NCBI RefSeq assembly: GCF_040784915.1
Contig: NZ_CP160797.1
Location: 3,710,137-3,774,136 of the forward strand
Source: Bacillus vallismortis
Lineage (GTDB): Bacteria > Bacillota > Bacilli > Bacillales > Bacillaceae
Direction of reading: 5' to 3'
DNA: 64,000 nt
Part shown: positions 9,219 through 19,205 of the stretch, one piece after another
Position numbering within the stretch: position 1 is the stretch's first letter
Layout of the letters: every line of letters starts with the position of its first letter
Notes under the pieces: model-generated
What the model was told of the DNA's origin: nothing
Databases searched by the model: none
Seen by the model: the letters and a program-made list of their open reading frames with translations, nothing else
Program-made: the position numbers and the translations under genes

Positions 9219-10370
9219 TTGAAATCCTGGATTGCGTTATTTTATTATTTGTTCATCAAAACCATTGGCACATTGCTGTTTTGGGTCAAACCGGGCAATG
9301 AAGTGACGCTTCTGGTTTCCTTTCCTGATAATGCCCGTGCACTATTAAAGGAATACCAGAAGGGACACTTTTCATTTCCCATTCATGTGCTGCTGACCCA
9401 GCATGCCAAGTCGCTGGAAAAAGAATTTCCTTCACTTACTGTTTCGGTTATTAACGAAAAACACCCGCTTCATATATGTAAAGCGGTCTTTTCTATGCTG
9501 AGCAGTAAGACTGTGATTGTTGATAACTATTTTATTTTGACGACCGTTCTGGCCAGCAGGTCTGAGATCGAGTGTATCCAAGTTTGGCATGCAAACGGGG
9601 CATTTAAGAGATTTGGGTTAAAGGACATCAACACACAGAACCGTTCGCGGTCTGATATAAGCCGCTTTCGCAAAGTGTATGCTTCATTTGACCGGATTGT
9701 CGTCGGTTCTGAACATATGGCTGACATATTCAAGGAATCTTTCGACATAAAAGGTGATCCATTTCTTCGGTTTGGTGTGCCTTTAACTGATGCTTACAAT
9801 GAGACGCGGGAAAGCAGCAATGATCTTAAAAGCAAATATCATCTGCCGGCGGAGAAAAAAATTATACTGTATGCGCCGACCTTTAGGGACCGACAGTTCG
9901 AAAGCTTTTCTCTGCCGTTTTCAGAAAAGCAGCTGCAGCATGAATTAAAAGAAGAATATTTACTTGCGGTAAAACTTCATCCTGTTATGAAGCAATCTGC
10001 TGAATTACCTGAAGATAGTGCGTGGATAAAAGATGTGTCAGCTCTCCCTCTTGCAGACCTTTTGAAAATGAGCGATCTGTTAATATCGGATTATTCTTCT
10101 GTCCCTTTTGAATTCGCATTGCTGGACAAACCCATTTTGTTTTATACGTATGATTTGGAGGATTACAACAGAACCCGCGGTTTAATTCGGAATTATGCAG
10201 AGGTGATCCCCGGGGTTCCTTGCTGTGATTCTGGAATGCTCTTGGACCAGCTGAAAGATATGGACAAGCTCCAATCAGAAGTAGAGCGCTTTTCACGTGA
10301 ATGGAATGAATACTCTAGAGGGAATGCCAGTAAACAGCTTTTAAGCTATATAAACGAGAAATTATACTGA
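9219..10370 (+). CDS. tarB: Teichoic acid glycerol-phosphate primase TarB
   Basis: It adds the first glycerol phosphate to the ManNAc-GlcNAc linkage unit, using CDP-glycerol. The 383-aa product has a short hydrophobic N-terminus (membrane association) and a Glyphos_transf domain: QVWHANGAFKRFG near residue 122, LYAPTFRDR, VKLHPVM and LISDYSSVPFEF. The start is a TTG, the only in-frame start after a stop at 9204-9206, with a weak GTGATG ribosome site. That TTG overlaps the TGA of a 23-codon small open frame (9151-9222), so translational coupling is possible. Confidence 0.93.
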   Translation: MKSWIALFYYLFIKTIGTLLFWVKPGNEVTLLVSFPDNARALLKEYQKGHFSFPIHVLLTQHAKSLEKEFPSLTVSVINEKHPLHICKAVFSMLSSKTVIVDNYFILTTVLASRSEIECIQVWHANGAFKRFGLKDINTQNRSRSDISRFRKVYASFDRIVVGSEHMADIFKESFDIKGDPFLRFGVPLTDAYNETRESSNDLKSKYHLPAEKKIILYAPTFRDRQFESFSLPFSEKQLQHELKEEYLLAVKLHPVMKQSAELPEDSAWIKDVSALPLADLLKMSDLLISDYSSVPFEFALLDKPILFYTYDLEDYNRTRGLIRNYAEVIPGVPCCDSGMLLDQLKDMDKLQSEVERFSREWNEYSRGNASKQLLSYINEKLY

Positions 10371-10458
10371 TCCCTATATATAATAGAGATCGGTATTGCA
10401 AATAATATGAAAACCTTTTATAAAACATTATGAGTTGTAGTAAGGAAGGAGTCATTTT

Positions 10459-11172
10459 ATGATTTATGCTGAGATTCTAGCCGGTGGAAAAGGTTCCCGC
10501 ATGGGGAACGTCAATATGCCAAAACAGTTTTTGCCGTTAAATAAACGCCCTATTATCATTCATACGGTTGAAAAGTTTTTATTAAATGACCGTTTTGATA
10601 AGATTTTAATCGTTTCACCTAAAGAGTGGATTAACCATACAAAAGACATTTTAAAAAAATTCATGGGGCCTAATGATCGCCTGGTTGTCGTTGAAGGCGG
10701 CAGCGACCGTAATGAGTCTATTATGAGCGGCATCCGCTATATTGAAAAAGAATTCGGCATTCAGGATGATGACGTGATCATTACTCATGATTCTGTGCGT
10801 CCATTTCTGACTCATCGCATTATTGATGAAAATATTGATGCGGTTCTTCAATACGGTGCGGTGGATACTGTGATCTCTGCCATTGATACGATTATTGCTT
10901 CAGAAGACCAGGAATTCATTTCTGATATCCCTGTCCGCGATAACATGTACCAAGGGCAAACCCCGCAAAGCTTTCGGATCAGCAAATTGGTCGAGCTTTA
11001 TAACAAGCTGTCAGATGAACAAAAAGCTGTCCTGACTGACGCATGTAAGATCTGTTCGTTAGCAGGTGAAAAAGTGAAGCTGGTCCGCGGTGAAGTCTTT
11101 AATATTAAAGTAACGACACCATATGACTTAAAAGTGGCTAATGCCATTTTACAGGAGCGAATTTCACAATGA
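10459..11172 (+). CDS. tarI: Ribitol-5-phosphate cytidylyltransferase TarI
   Basis: It makes CDP-ribitol from CTP and ribitol 5-phosphate. The 237-aa product is an IspD-type nucleotidyltransferase with the N-terminal [13 protein letters not shown] loop, [16 protein letters not shown] and the C-terminal [21 protein letters not shown] lies upstream of the ATG. An 88-base gap separates it from tarB and includes a TATAAT sequence that could be an internal promoter, though no matching -35 is evident. It overlaps tarJ by four bases (ATGA). TarI is a hallmark of the ribitol-type wall polymer. Confidence 0.96.
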   Translation: MIYAEILAGGKGSRMGNVNMPKQFLPLNKRPIIIHTVEKFLLNDRFDKILIVSPKEWINHTKDILKKFMGPNDRLVVVEGGSDRNESIMSGIRYIEKEFGIQDDDVIITHDSVRPFLTHRIIDENIDAVLQYGAVDTVISAIDTIIASEDQEFISDIPVRDNMYQGQTPQSFRISKLVELYNKLSDEQKAVLTDACKICSLAGEKVKLVRGEVFNIKVTTPYDLKVANAILQERISQ

Positions 11173-12194
11173 TTAATCAAACGTATCGTTTAGTTTCTGC
11201 CCGACAATTTGAAGTGACGTATAAAGATAAAGTTGTCCACTCAGATAAGGTCGTCATCCGGCCCACCCATTTATCCATCTGTGCTGCCGACCAGCGCTAT
11301 TATACTGGTTCACGCGGCAAAGAAGCCATGGATAAAAAATTGCCGATGGCTCTCATCCATGAAGGAATCGGAAAAGTCATGTTTGATCCGACAGGCACAT
11401 TTAAAGTCGGAACCCGGGTTGTTATGGTGCCGAATACACCGGTTGAAGAGCATGAGGTCATTGCGGAGAATTACCTGCGTTCCAGCAGGTTCCGTTCAAG
11501 CGGCTATGATGGATTTATGCAGGATTATATGTTCATGGCGCCGGATCGGCTCGTTGAACTTCCGGACAGCATTAATCCGCATGTCGCAGCTTTTACTGAG
11601 CTTATTACGATTGCAGTTCATGCGCTTTCCCGATTTGAGCGTATGGCGCATAAGAAGCGTGACACATTCGGTGTATGGGGAGACGGAAATCTCGGATTTA
11701 TCATGACGCTTCTTCTGAAGAAGAAATATCCAGACAGCAAAGTGTTTATTTTCGGAAAAACGCCTTACAAGCTTGATCATTTTTCTTTTGTTGACGCAGC
11801 ATATCAAATTAACGACATTCCTGAGGATGTCAAAATCGACCATGCCTTTGAATGTGTAGGCGGACGCGGCAGTGAAAGCGCAATTGATCAGATCATTGCC
11901 CAAGTTCATCCCGAAGCGTGTGTAGCGCTCTTAGGCGTGTCAGAATACCCTGTTGAAATTGAAACGAGAATGGTGCTTGAAAAAGGAATTACGCTGATCG
12001 GCAGCAGCCGCAGCGGACGCGAGGATTTTGCCCGTACTGTCGACTTTTTAGCTCAATACCCTGAAGTCGTTGATTATTTAGAAACATTAGTAGGCGGACG
12101 CTTCCCAGTACGCAGTATTGAGGAAATTACTAACGCGTTTGAAGCAGATTTGACTTCATCTTGGGGAAAAACTGTTATTGAATGGGACATTTAA
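11169..12194 (+). CDS. tarJ: Ribulose-5-phosphate reductase TarJ (alcohol dehydrogenase family)
   Basis: It reduces ribulose 5-phosphate with NADPH to ribitol 5-phosphate and works with TarI, to which it is coupled by a 4-base overlap. The 341-aa product is a medium-chain zinc dehydrogenase: catalytic zinc ligands fit CAADQ near residue 38 and the HEG motif near residue 65, and the cofactor fold shows [10 protein letters not shown]. It is the second enzyme specific to ribitol-type teichoic acid and confirms the chemistry of the locus. Confidence 0.95.
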   Translation: MINQTYRLVSARQFEVTYKDKVVHSDKVVIRPTHLSICAADQRYYTGSRGKEAMDKKLPMALIHEGIGKVMFDPTGTFKVGTRVVMVPNTPVEEHEVIAENYLRSSRFRSSGYDGFMQDYMFMAPDRLVELPDSINPHVAAFTELITIAVHALSRFERMAHKKRDTFGVWGDGNLGFIMTLLLKKKYPDSKVFIFGKTPYKLDHFSFVDAAYQINDIPEDVKIDHAFECVGGRGSESAIDQIIAQVHPEACVALLGVSEYPVEIETRMVLEKGITLIGSSRSGREDFARTVDFLAQYPEVVDYLETLVGGRFPVRSIEEITNAFEADLTSSWGKTVIEWDI

Positions 12195-12197
12195 ACA

Positions 12198-13367
12198 GTG
12201 AAAACATTCCTTACACGAATCGTAAAAGGAGTATTCAGCACCTCTTATAAACTATTGAGCGCCTTATTGCCAGTACAGCACAACAAAGTTGTCATCGCTT
12301 CCTATCGTGAAGATCATTTAAGTGATAATTTTAAAGGTGTTTATGAAAAGCTGAAGCAAGATCCGTCTCTTCGCATCACCCTGCTTTTACGCAAGATGGA
12401 TAAGGGGCTGATCGGACGAGCTGCATATTTGCTTCATCTTTTCAGCTCGTTATATCACCTTGCCACATGTCGTGTGCTTTTGTTAGATGATTATTATTTT
12501 CCTTTGTATGTTGTGCCAAAACGAAAGGAAACTGTCGCCATCCAGCTTTGGCATGCTTGCGGCGCGTTTAAAAAATTCGGCTACAGCATTGTGGACAAGC
12601 CGTTTGGTCCTTCTTCTGATTACCTGAAGATTGTTCCCGTGCATTCTAACTATGATTATGCTGTTGTCAGTGCACCTGATGCCGTGCCGCATTTTGCCGA
12701 AGCTTTTCAAATGGAGCAAAAGCAGATTTTGCCGCTTGGCATTCCAAGAACGGATTATTTTTATCATAAGGATCATATTCGCCATGTACTGGATGAGTTT
12801 CATCGGGTTTATCCGGAACTTAAGCATAAGAAAAAGCTTTTGTATGCTCCTACTTTTAGAGGCAGCGGACATCATCAAGAGGGTGACGCTACCCCGCTTG
12901 ATCTGCTACAATTAAAATCGGCGCTAAACCATAAAGATTATGTCGTGATGCTCCATCTTCATCCGTATATGCGCAAGCATGCGCACACGGAAGAGGATGA
13001 TTTTGTGCTGGATTTAACCGATTCGTACTCTTTGTACGATTTGATGGCAATCTCCGATGGGCTGATAACCGATTATTCTTCAGTCATTTTCGAATACAGC
13101 CTGCTGAAACGTCCGATGTATTTTTACTGCCCGGATTTAGAAGACTACTTGGAAGAACGTGATTTCTACTATCCGTTTGAATCGTTTGTTCCCGGGCCGA
13201 TTTCGAAAGATGTTCCATCGCTTGTACACGATATCGAGAGTGATCACGAGGCTGATACGAAGCGGATTGAGGCTTTTTCGCAAACATTTATTACCCATCA
13301 GGACGGCAAATCTTCAGAGCGAGTAGCCGATTTTATTTCATCATTTTTAACATCTGGTGCCGATTAG
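12198..13367 (+). CDS. tarK: Ribitolphosphotransferase TarK
   Basis: This 389-aa Glyphos_transf protein has a hydrophobic N-terminal stretch, then QLWHACGAFKKFGYS, LYAPTFRGSG, LHLHPYM and LITDYSSVIFEYSLL, with a closing FVPGPISKDVPSL. In W23, TarK is assigned as the enzyme that primes the linkage unit with the first ribitol phosphate before TarL extends it. The start is a GTG at 12198, three bases after the tarJ stop; no strong ribosome site is visible, so coupling to tarJ translation is likely. Confidence 0.9.
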   Translation: MKTFLTRIVKGVFSTSYKLLSALLPVQHNKVVIASYREDHLSDNFKGVYEKLKQDPSLRITLLLRKMDKGLIGRAAYLLHLFSSLYHLATCRVLLLDDYYFPLYVVPKRKETVAIQLWHACGAFKKFGYSIVDKPFGPSSDYLKIVPVHSNYDYAVVSAPDAVPHFAEAFQMEQKQILPLGIPRTDYFYHKDHIRHVLDEFHRVYPELKHKKKLLYAPTFRGSGHHQEGDATPLDLLQLKSALNHKDYVVMLHLHPYMRKHAHTEEDDFVLDLTDSYSLYDLMAISDGLITDYSSVIFEYSLLKRPMYFYCPDLEDYLEERDFYYPFESFVPGPISKDVPSLVHDIESDHEADTKRIEAFSQTFITHQDGKSSERVADFISSFLTSGAD

Positions 13368-13373
13368 GAGAAA

Positions 13374-15245
13374 GTGAGGTACAAAGTGAAGCTGGCCAGA
13401 AAGATTAAGAACAGACTTTTCAGATCAAAAAAGAGAACGAAAACAGAAGATACATCTGTCATTGTCCATTCGACAGATAACAGGGTTTTTTCTCTTTTCG
13501 ATAAAACCAAGCGAATTGAAGAAAACCAGCAAGTCCCTGTCAGAAAAATTTCTGAGTTTTCTTGGAATGGATCAATTCTTAAAATTGCGGGTTATATGTA
13601 CATCAAGGGCCTGCCTCTTCAAAAAGAGGATCAGGTTCGAAAACGTTTATTATTGGTGAACAACGGTGTTTTATTTACAGCTGTTTCACTGCGGGATGTT
13701 CCGGTAGATCAGCTGTCGATTGATACTTCAAATGTGCCTGGGGGCTATAAGTGGGCAGGATTTTCACAGCAGATTAACTTTTCTAAGCTGATGAATGACA
13801 AGCCGCTTCCGCAGGGCGAGTATAAGCTGTTTCTGGAAATTGAAGCTGTAGATGACCAAAATGTAAAACACCAGGAAGTGCATACGGTCGGAAACGTCAG
13901 CAATTTCCTCTCTAATGATGTATATGCCACAAAAATGGAATTTCATTCTGCTAAAAAGCTGATGAAATTCAATTTAATTGTTAACTATGATGAGGGCGAA
14001 AAGACGATTAACTTGTCTTGCAACAAGCTGCAGGAAATTGATCCGAGCCTTTTGGAGCTGGATACTGGAAAAGAAGCGAACCGATTTTTACGCAAGCTGA
14101 ATACGAGCTTATTTCATTTTGCTTATGATGTGTTCCGCCTGCTGCCGATTAAGTCCAATAAGATCGTCTTTGCTTCTGACAGCCGGCTTGATTTGACAGG
14201 CAACTTCGAATTTGTTTATGAAGAACTGCTAAAGCGCGAAGAAAATTTTGATTTCAAATTTTTCTTAAAGAGCAGCATTCGAGACAGAAAAAGCCTGTCT
14301 GAATTAATGTCAATGGCCTATCATTTTGCGACAAGCAAAATCATTTTTATAGATGATTTTTATCCGATTATTTATCCGCTAAAAATCCGTAAAAATGCGG
14401 ATCTTGTCCAGCTATGGCATGCTGTCGGCGCCTTTAAGACATTCGGCTACAGCCGAATCGGGTTGCCAGGAGGACCGTCGCCGCATTCGAAAAACCATAG
14501 AAACTACACCAAGGTGATTGTCAGCTCTGAGAATATACGAAAACATTATGCAGAGGGCTTCGGCGTAGATATAGAGAACGTCATCGCTACAGGCGTACCG
14601 CGAACAGACTTTTTCTTTGATGAAGCGAAGAAGGCATTTGTAAAAGAACGTCTTTATACGGAATATCCGTTTCTGAAGGACAAGAAGGTCATTCTTTTTG
14701 CACCAACCTTCCGCGGAAACGGTCAGCAATCCGCTCATTATCCTTTTGAAGTGCTTGATTTTGACCGTCTGTATCATGAGTTAAAGGATGAGTATATCTT
14801 CTTATTTAAGATTCATCCATTCGTTCGAAACGATGCCAATATTCCTTATCAGTACAGTGATTTCTTTTATGATTTCTCTTCGTTTAGGGAAATCAATGAG
14901 CTATTGCTCGTAACAGATGTTCTGATTACAGATTACTCTTCTGTGTGCTTTGAGTATGCTTTATTAAATAAACCGATGATCTTCTTTAGCTATGATGTAG
15001 ATGATTATATTCGCAAACGTGATTTCTATTACGATTACTTTGACTTTATTCCTGGTCCGCTTGCGAAAACGTCTGATCAAATGATTTCGATCATAAAGGA
15101 AGAGAAGTATAACTTTGAGCAAATTGATTCATTTGTTCATTATTTCTTCGACGATCTTGACGGAAAAGCAAGTGAACGTGTGATCGATCAAATTGTCTTT
15201 CCTCAGGAAGAGGAGCCATTAGACGATAAAGTCCTTAAAAGATAA
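13374..15245 (+). CDS. tarL: Poly(ribitol phosphate) polymerase TarL
   Basis: It extends the wall polymer with ribitol phosphate from CDP-ribitol. The 623-aa product has an N-terminal ~230-residue beta-rich region absent from TarK, then a Glyphos_transf domain: QLWHAVGAFKTFGYSR near residue 345, LFAPTFRGNG, FKIHPFV and LITDYSSVCFEYALL, with FIPGPLAKT near the end. The start could be GTG 13374 (AGGAG only three bases upstream) or GTG 13386 (GAGGT five bases upstream). It is the last gene of the tarA operon, followed immediately by a strong terminator. Confidence 0.93.
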   Translation: MRYKVKLARKIKNRLFRSKKRTKTEDTSVIVHSTDNRVFSLFDKTKRIEENQQVPVRKISEFSWNGSILKIAGYMYIKGLPLQKEDQVRKRLLLVNNGVLFTAVSLRDVPVDQLSIDTSNVPGGYKWAGFSQQINFSKLMNDKPLPQGEYKLFLEIEAVDDQNVKHQEVHTVGNVSNFLSNDVYATKMEFHSAKKLMKFNLIVNYDEGEKTINLSCNKLQEIDPSLLELDTGKEANRFLRKLNTSLFHFAYDVFRLLPIKSNKIVFASDSRLDLTGNFEFVYEELLKREENFDFKFFLKSSIRDRKSLSELMSMAYHFATSKIIFIDDFYPIIYPLKIRKNADLVQLWHAVGAFKTFGYSRIGLPGGPSPHSKNHRNYTKVIVSSENIRKHYAEGFGVDIENVIATGVPRTDFFFDEAKKAFVKERLYTEYPFLKDKKVILFAPTFRGNGQQSAHYPFEVLDFDRLYHELKDEYIFLFKIHPFVRNDANIPYQYSDFFYDFSSFREINELLLVTDVLITDYSSVCFEYALLNKPMIFFSYDVDDYIRKRDFYYDYFDFIPGPLAKTSDQMISIIKEEKYNFEQIDSFVHYFFDDLDGKASERVIDQIVFPQEEEPLDDKVLKR

Positions 15246-15249
15246 GCAA

Positions 15250-15286
15250 AACCACCTTTTGCAAACGCAAAAGGTGGTTTTTTTAT
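15250..15286 (+). terminator. Terminator of the tarABIJKL operon
   Basis: A 13-bp perfect stem (15250-15262 with 15267-15279) has a four-base loop and a run of T. It overlaps the lytD stop codon on the other strand and, with only four T on that side, might also weakly end lytD. Confidence 0.93.
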
Positions 15287-17928
15287 TGGTATTCCGGAAC
15301 ATCAAAGTAAAGCGTATAACCGTCCAGCAATGAATACAGGCTGTACATGCGGTTTACTTGTTTGTACGCCCAGCCGATGTCGGTTGCGTATTGGTGTGCC
15401 GCTGTGGCTGACCATCTCATTTTGTATAGTGTGTCCTGGTTGTAGGCTGTGTTGTGAATATATGAAGAGCCTATGAATTTGGCCCCGCCGATAATGGCCG
15501 CTTCTGGTGTGAACCAGCCTTGTTCGTACGCGTATTTAGCGCCGTAGTAATTCGGATTTCTGTCGTATGCGCCTATTCCGTACATGTTATATACAGTTTT
15601 TCCGTTATAGGTTAAGCCGTTGGCTAAATCGGATGTTCCGTTTCCTGTTTCAAGAAGAGCGTGTGAGATTAAATAGAGCTCGTTGATGCCGTATTGTTTG
15701 GCGGCATCGATAAATGCCTTTGCTTTCCCTGTCAGAACGCCTTTACCCGCAAGCACTTTCTGATTGACTTCAGTGATGCTGAGCCCGGCTGCCTGTGACA
15801 GCTTGAGAAATTGGAAATAGTATTTGCTGTCTCTGGAAAATTTATTCGGATCCACGTATTGAACCACTTCATCACTGCTTGCGTTTCGCCAGCCCAAATT
15901 GATTTTGGCCCAGCCGTTTGTCTGGCCGATGATTTTCACCTTATCGCCTTTTTTAAATTGGCCAATTACGTTCGTCGGGATGACTGCCGGCGTTGACCGG
16001 ATATTCAGTACGTCAGCTGTGACTGTTGAAGTTGCTGTATGAATATAAGTGAGCGATACGTAAGCCGCCCCGTCTGTTTGCGGGCTTACTGTCATTTGTT
16101 TTTGGACCATATCACGAAGCGAGAGATTGTAATTTGTTTTCATGATTTGCGGCCCGTTTTTGATTTTTACGATAGATGATGTCCATCCGTATAATTGTTT
16201 CAGCTTCGCTGCTGCCGCAGCAGCTGCATCGTTACCTGTGAACGGTTCGTTTAAGCTGATTTTATAAAGGCGATTGGTCTTGGTTGTGTAACTCGGGCTT
16301 AAGCTTTGGGCTTTCAGATAGGTTACCCCATTGTTTAATGCTGTTTTGCTGCTGATCTGGGCTGTTACGATTTTGTATTGTGTATATGCCGTCTCGCCTG
16401 TTTTAGCTGTTGTGCCGGCGGCATTATTTTGTTTGAAAAACGCTAAAACACGGTCAATATCTTCTTGGCTGATGATGGCTTCAGTTATCATTTGATAGCT
16501 GCTCGCTGTGGTCTGACCGGTTTTCTGGCTTGTTGCTGATATGTGATTCGATTGAAAGAATGTAAGTGCTTGATTGGCTTTGGCTGTACCAAGCAGAGAT
16601 TCAGTTGTGATTGTAAACGTGTTAGCGATTTGTTTTTTGATTGTTTTCGCAGATACACTCAGCTGATGTTTTTTTAATATGTTCAAGCCCTTTGTCACTT
16701 TTACTTGATCTGATGTTTCTTCTGAGATGAGCTGATATTGGTTTTCTGCTGTTGTTCCAGTTGCTTTTTTCGCTGCCTTTACTTTTTTCTGAACAAAAAA
16801 GGCTGCGGCTTTGTTTGCCTGCTTCTCGCCTAAAATTTTTGCTGTCGTTATTTGATAGGCTGTAGATGTTGTCGTTTTTTTGATGCTGGATGATGTACAG
16901 CGCCACTTTTTCTTTTTAAAGAAGGTGTCCACTTTTTGCAGCTGCTGTTTCGTTAAACCCTTCATATTCACAATATATGATGTGCTTGTGCCAACCTTTT
17001 GATAACTGCCGGATACGCCGGTGTTTTTCTTGATTTGGCTGATGGCGTCCTTGACTGTATTCAGCCCTTTGAAATAAGCTGATTGGACATTATATGTCTC
17101 AGCAGTTGTTTTTTGATTGATTGGCTTGTAGCTTCCTGTAATACCGGTGGTTTGTTTCAATTGAGTTAATAGATTCTTGGCATTCGCTTCGCCTGATACG
17201 GCGGCTGTAGTGAATGTATAATAGGCTTGTCCTTTCACCGTTTCTTTTAATGAAGCCTTAAGCCCCGATTCCTTTTGGAAGGCATTTTTGATCTGCTCTG
17301 CTTTGCTGTCTCCAACGATTGCGCCTGACTGAATGGTTGTGACAGACACCGTATGTGAGACGGGCTGATACGAGCTTTTAATTCCCGTTTGCTTAGCCAG
17401 ACTCTGGATAAGCGCCTTCACTTTTGTCTCATCAGGGATTTCTGATGTTATGACGTTCACATAGGGCTGGGCTGTTCCGGATGCTTTTACAGTGCCAGAC
17501 ACTCCCGTCTCTTGTTTAAGCTTGGCCAGCAATGTGTTTGCCTGCTTTTCACCCGAAATGGCGCCTGAGGTGATGGTGACATACGGCTGTTTGCTTCCGA
17601 CAGGACTTGACTTGCCTGAAATCGCTGTCTGTTTGGCGAGTCCGCTCAGTATTGCTTTCGCTTCTGCTTCGCTATGAATGCCAGCAGCGGAAATTTGGTA
17701 GGTCGTTGTTGTGCCCGAAGCCTGATAAGAAGCATCCCAGCCAGTGTCTTTTTCCAGCTTGGCGGCTGCCTGTGCGGCTTGGCTTTCTGTACTGAACGTT
17801 TTAGCCGGTTCTATCTCATATATCGAGTAGTCCTTATAGGCTGCAGCCTGTGCGGCAGAACCGGATATGGAAAAAAAGGCAAGGGACGCGGCGGACAGAA
17901 GCATCGGTGCGATTAATCTCTTTTTCAT
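15283..17928 (-). CDS. lytD: Endo-beta-N-acetylglucosaminidase autolysin LytD
   Basis: This secreted vegetative autolysin cleaves GlcNAc-MurNAc bonds in peptidoglycan. The 881-aa precursor begins with a signal peptide (MKKRLIAPML to an AQA site near residue 29). About ten imperfect ~70-residue SPOR-like repeats follow (recurring TTA-ILGEKQAN and AISGEKQANTLLAKLK patterns) and probably bind the wall. An SH3-like segment (LNIRSTPAVIPTNVIGQF) is near residue 655, and the glucosaminidase domain (ELYLISHALLETGNGTS, YNMYGIGAYDRNPNYYG) fills the last 130 residues. AGAGGAGAAGG precedes the ATG, and a sigma-D promoter lies just upstream. Confidence 0.96.
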   Translation of the reverse strand: MKKRLIAPMLLSAASLAFFSISGSAAQAAAYKDYSIYEIEPAKTFSTESQAAQAAAKLEKDTGWDASYQASGTTTTYQISAAGIHSEAEAKAILSGLAKQTAISGKSSPVGSKQPYVTITSGAISGEKQANTLLAKLKQETGVSGTVKASGTAQPYVNVITSEIPDETKVKALIQSLAKQTGIKSSYQPVSHTVSVTTIQSGAIVGDSKAEQIKNAFQKESGLKASLKETVKGQAYYTFTTAAVSGEANAKNLLTQLKQTTGITGSYKPINQKTTAETYNVQSAYFKGLNTVKDAISQIKKNTGVSGSYQKVGTSTSYIVNMKGLTKQQLQKVDTFFKKKKWRCTSSSIKKTTTSTAYQITTAKILGEKQANKAAAFFVQKKVKAAKKATGTTAENQYQLISEETSDQVKVTKGLNILKKHQLSVSAKTIKKQIANTFTITTESLLGTAKANQALTFFQSNHISATSQKTGQTTASSYQMITEAIISQEDIDRVLAFFKQNNAAGTTAKTGETAYTQYKIVTAQISSKTALNNGVTYLKAQSLSPSYTTKTNRLYKISLNEPFTGNDAAAAAAAKLKQLYGWTSSIVKIKNGPQIMKTNYNLSLRDMVQKQMTVSPQTDGAAYVSLTYIHTATSTVTADVLNIRSTPAVIPTNVIGQFKKGDKVKIIGQTNGWAKINLGWRNASSDEVVQYVDPNKFSRDSKYYFQFLKLSQAAGLSITEVNQKVLAGKGVLTGKAKAFIDAAKQYGINELYLISHALLETGNGTSDLANGLTYNGKTVYNMYGIGAYDRNPNYYGAKYAYEQGWFTPEAAIIGGAKFIGSSYIHNTAYNQDTLYKMRWSATAAHQYATDIGWAYKQVNRMYSLYSLLDGYTLYFDVPEYQ

Positions 17929-17973
17929 TCCTTCTCCTCTTTCATATTCAATGAGTATATAAAACTAGTTTAT

Positions 17974-17999
17974 TTATCGGCACGCGTACACTTCATTTA
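17974..17999 (-). promoter_or_regulatory. Sigma-D promoter of lytD
   Basis: On the minus strand, TAAA (17996-17999) is followed after 14 bases by GCCGATAA (17974-17981), a near-perfect match to the sigma-D consensus TAAA-N15-GCCGATAT. It lies 46 bases upstream of the start codon, in keeping with the known sigma-D control of lytD. Confidence 0.85.
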
Positions 18000-18023
18000 C
18001 AGGTGAATCCCTTCCATTTTTTC

Positions 18024-18059
18024 ATAAAAAAAACTTAATCTCGAAGTGAGATTAAGTTT
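18024..18059 (-). terminator. Terminator of the mannose-6-phosphate isomerase gene
   Basis: A 12-bp perfect stem (18031-18042 with 18048-18059) with a 5-base loop overlaps the stop codon and is followed on the minus strand by eight T. Confidence 0.9.
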
Positions 18060-19008
18060 ACATATGAGACACGATCAGTGTACAAGTTCCTTTAATCGTA
18101 AAATCGGGCATTTGAGCGGGCAAGATCAAGTGATTGCCTTTTTTGAGCGGACATGTTTCGTCTTCATACATCAGTGAACCGCTTCCTTCAATCACGCTGC
18201 AAAGCAAGAAGGCTTCATCCTGAGACAGCTCAGCCTCGCCATTTATGTCCCATTTATATACCGAAAAATATTCCCCTTGGACAAACGTTTTAATGGTAAT
18301 TCCTTTTCTTGATTCGGTCGATTCATCTATATACCCGTCCACGTGAGGAACTGTGACCGCATTGACCGCTTTGGCAAAATGAAGCTCTCTCTGACTCCCG
18401 TTGTGATCAAGCCGGTCATAGTCGTACACCCGGTATGTGGCATCTGAATTTTGCTGTGTTTCTAACACCAGTGCCCCTTTACACAATGCGTGCAGCGTTC
18501 CGCTCGGCACATAATAGAAATCACCAGGTTTAATTTTGATTCTTCGCAGCAGGCCTTCCCAGTCACCGCTGTTGATCATTGTGACAAGTTCTGTTTTTGA
18601 GCGGGCTGTATGCCCATAAATAATCTCCGCGTTTTCTTTACAGTCAATGATGTACCAGCATTCCGTCTTGCCGAGTTCTCCCTCTTCGTTTTCTCCGGCA
18701 TAATAATCATCAGGGTGAACTTTTATCGACATATCTTCCTTCACGTCCAGGAGTTTTGTCAGAAGCGGAAATCGGTCCCCCGCCACGCCGCCGAATACTT
18801 CACGGTGCTCTTCCCAAAGCTCGATCAATGTCTTTCCTCTATACGGGCCATTCACTACAGTGCTCGGTCCTTTTGGATGACCGGAAATGGCCCAGCATTC
18901 CCCCGTCGTTTCGGAAGGAATACCGTATCCAAATATATCTCGTAAAGCGGTGCCGCCCCAGATTTTTTCTTTAAAAACAGGCGTTAGAAAAATCGGTGAT
19001 TGCGTCAT
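18058..19008 (-). CDS. yvyI: Mannose-6-phosphate isomerase, class I (YvyI/Pmi)
   Basis: It interconverts mannose 6-phosphate and fructose 6-phosphate in the cytoplasm. The 316-aa cupin has the class I metal site: HPDDYYAGE near residue 97 and a later YVPSGTLHALCKG, plus a C-terminal LILPAQMPDF. GGGGAGGGG lies upstream of the ATG. It is a single-gene unit with its own terminator. The 263-base gap to gerBA holds both divergent promoters; an imperfect cre-like sequence near 19120 is too weak to call. Confidence 0.93.
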   Translation of the reverse strand: MTQSPIFLTPVFKEKIWGGTALRDIFGYGIPSETTGECWAISGHPKGPSTVVNGPYRGKTLIELWEEHREVFGGVAGDRFPLLTKLLDVKEDMSIKVHPDDYYAGENEEGELGKTECWYIIDCKENAEIIYGHTARSKTELVTMINSGDWEGLLRRIKIKPGDFYYVPSGTLHALCKGALVLETQQNSDATYRVYDYDRLDHNGSQRELHFAKAVNAVTVPHVDGYIDESTESRKGITIKTFVQGEYFSVYKWDINGEAELSQDEAFLLCSVIEGSGSLMYEDETCPLKKGNHLILPAQMPDFTIKGTCTLIVSHM

Positions 19009-19205
19009 GATCCGTACCCCTCCCCTGTAAATAGCTGATCATTATTTTCCCGGTGCGCCCCCCTTACAAACGCCCGTATAAGCTGTCTTATTCCTAAGAC
19101 AACATATGTATAAAGCATCATCTTTTGACAACCCCTTTAAGAAAACGCTTCCTTTATATTATATCACGTCGAAAAGAAGCTTTGTTTCAGCCTTTTCCTT
19201 GAGAA

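Noticed and set aside
10371..10458. Internal promoter in the tarB-tarI gap based on TATAAT near 10380
   Set aside because: No -35 at acceptable distance could be found; AT-rich gaps give such hexamers often.
11496..12878. Minus-strand open frames over tarJ and tarK
   Set aside because: Shadow frames; the plus-strand genes have clear family motifs and are contiguous.
19115..19140. Cre-like AGAAAACGCTTCCT upstream of the mannose-6-phosphate isomerase gene
   Set aside because: Several mismatches to the consensus; not better than chance in AT-rich promoter DNA.
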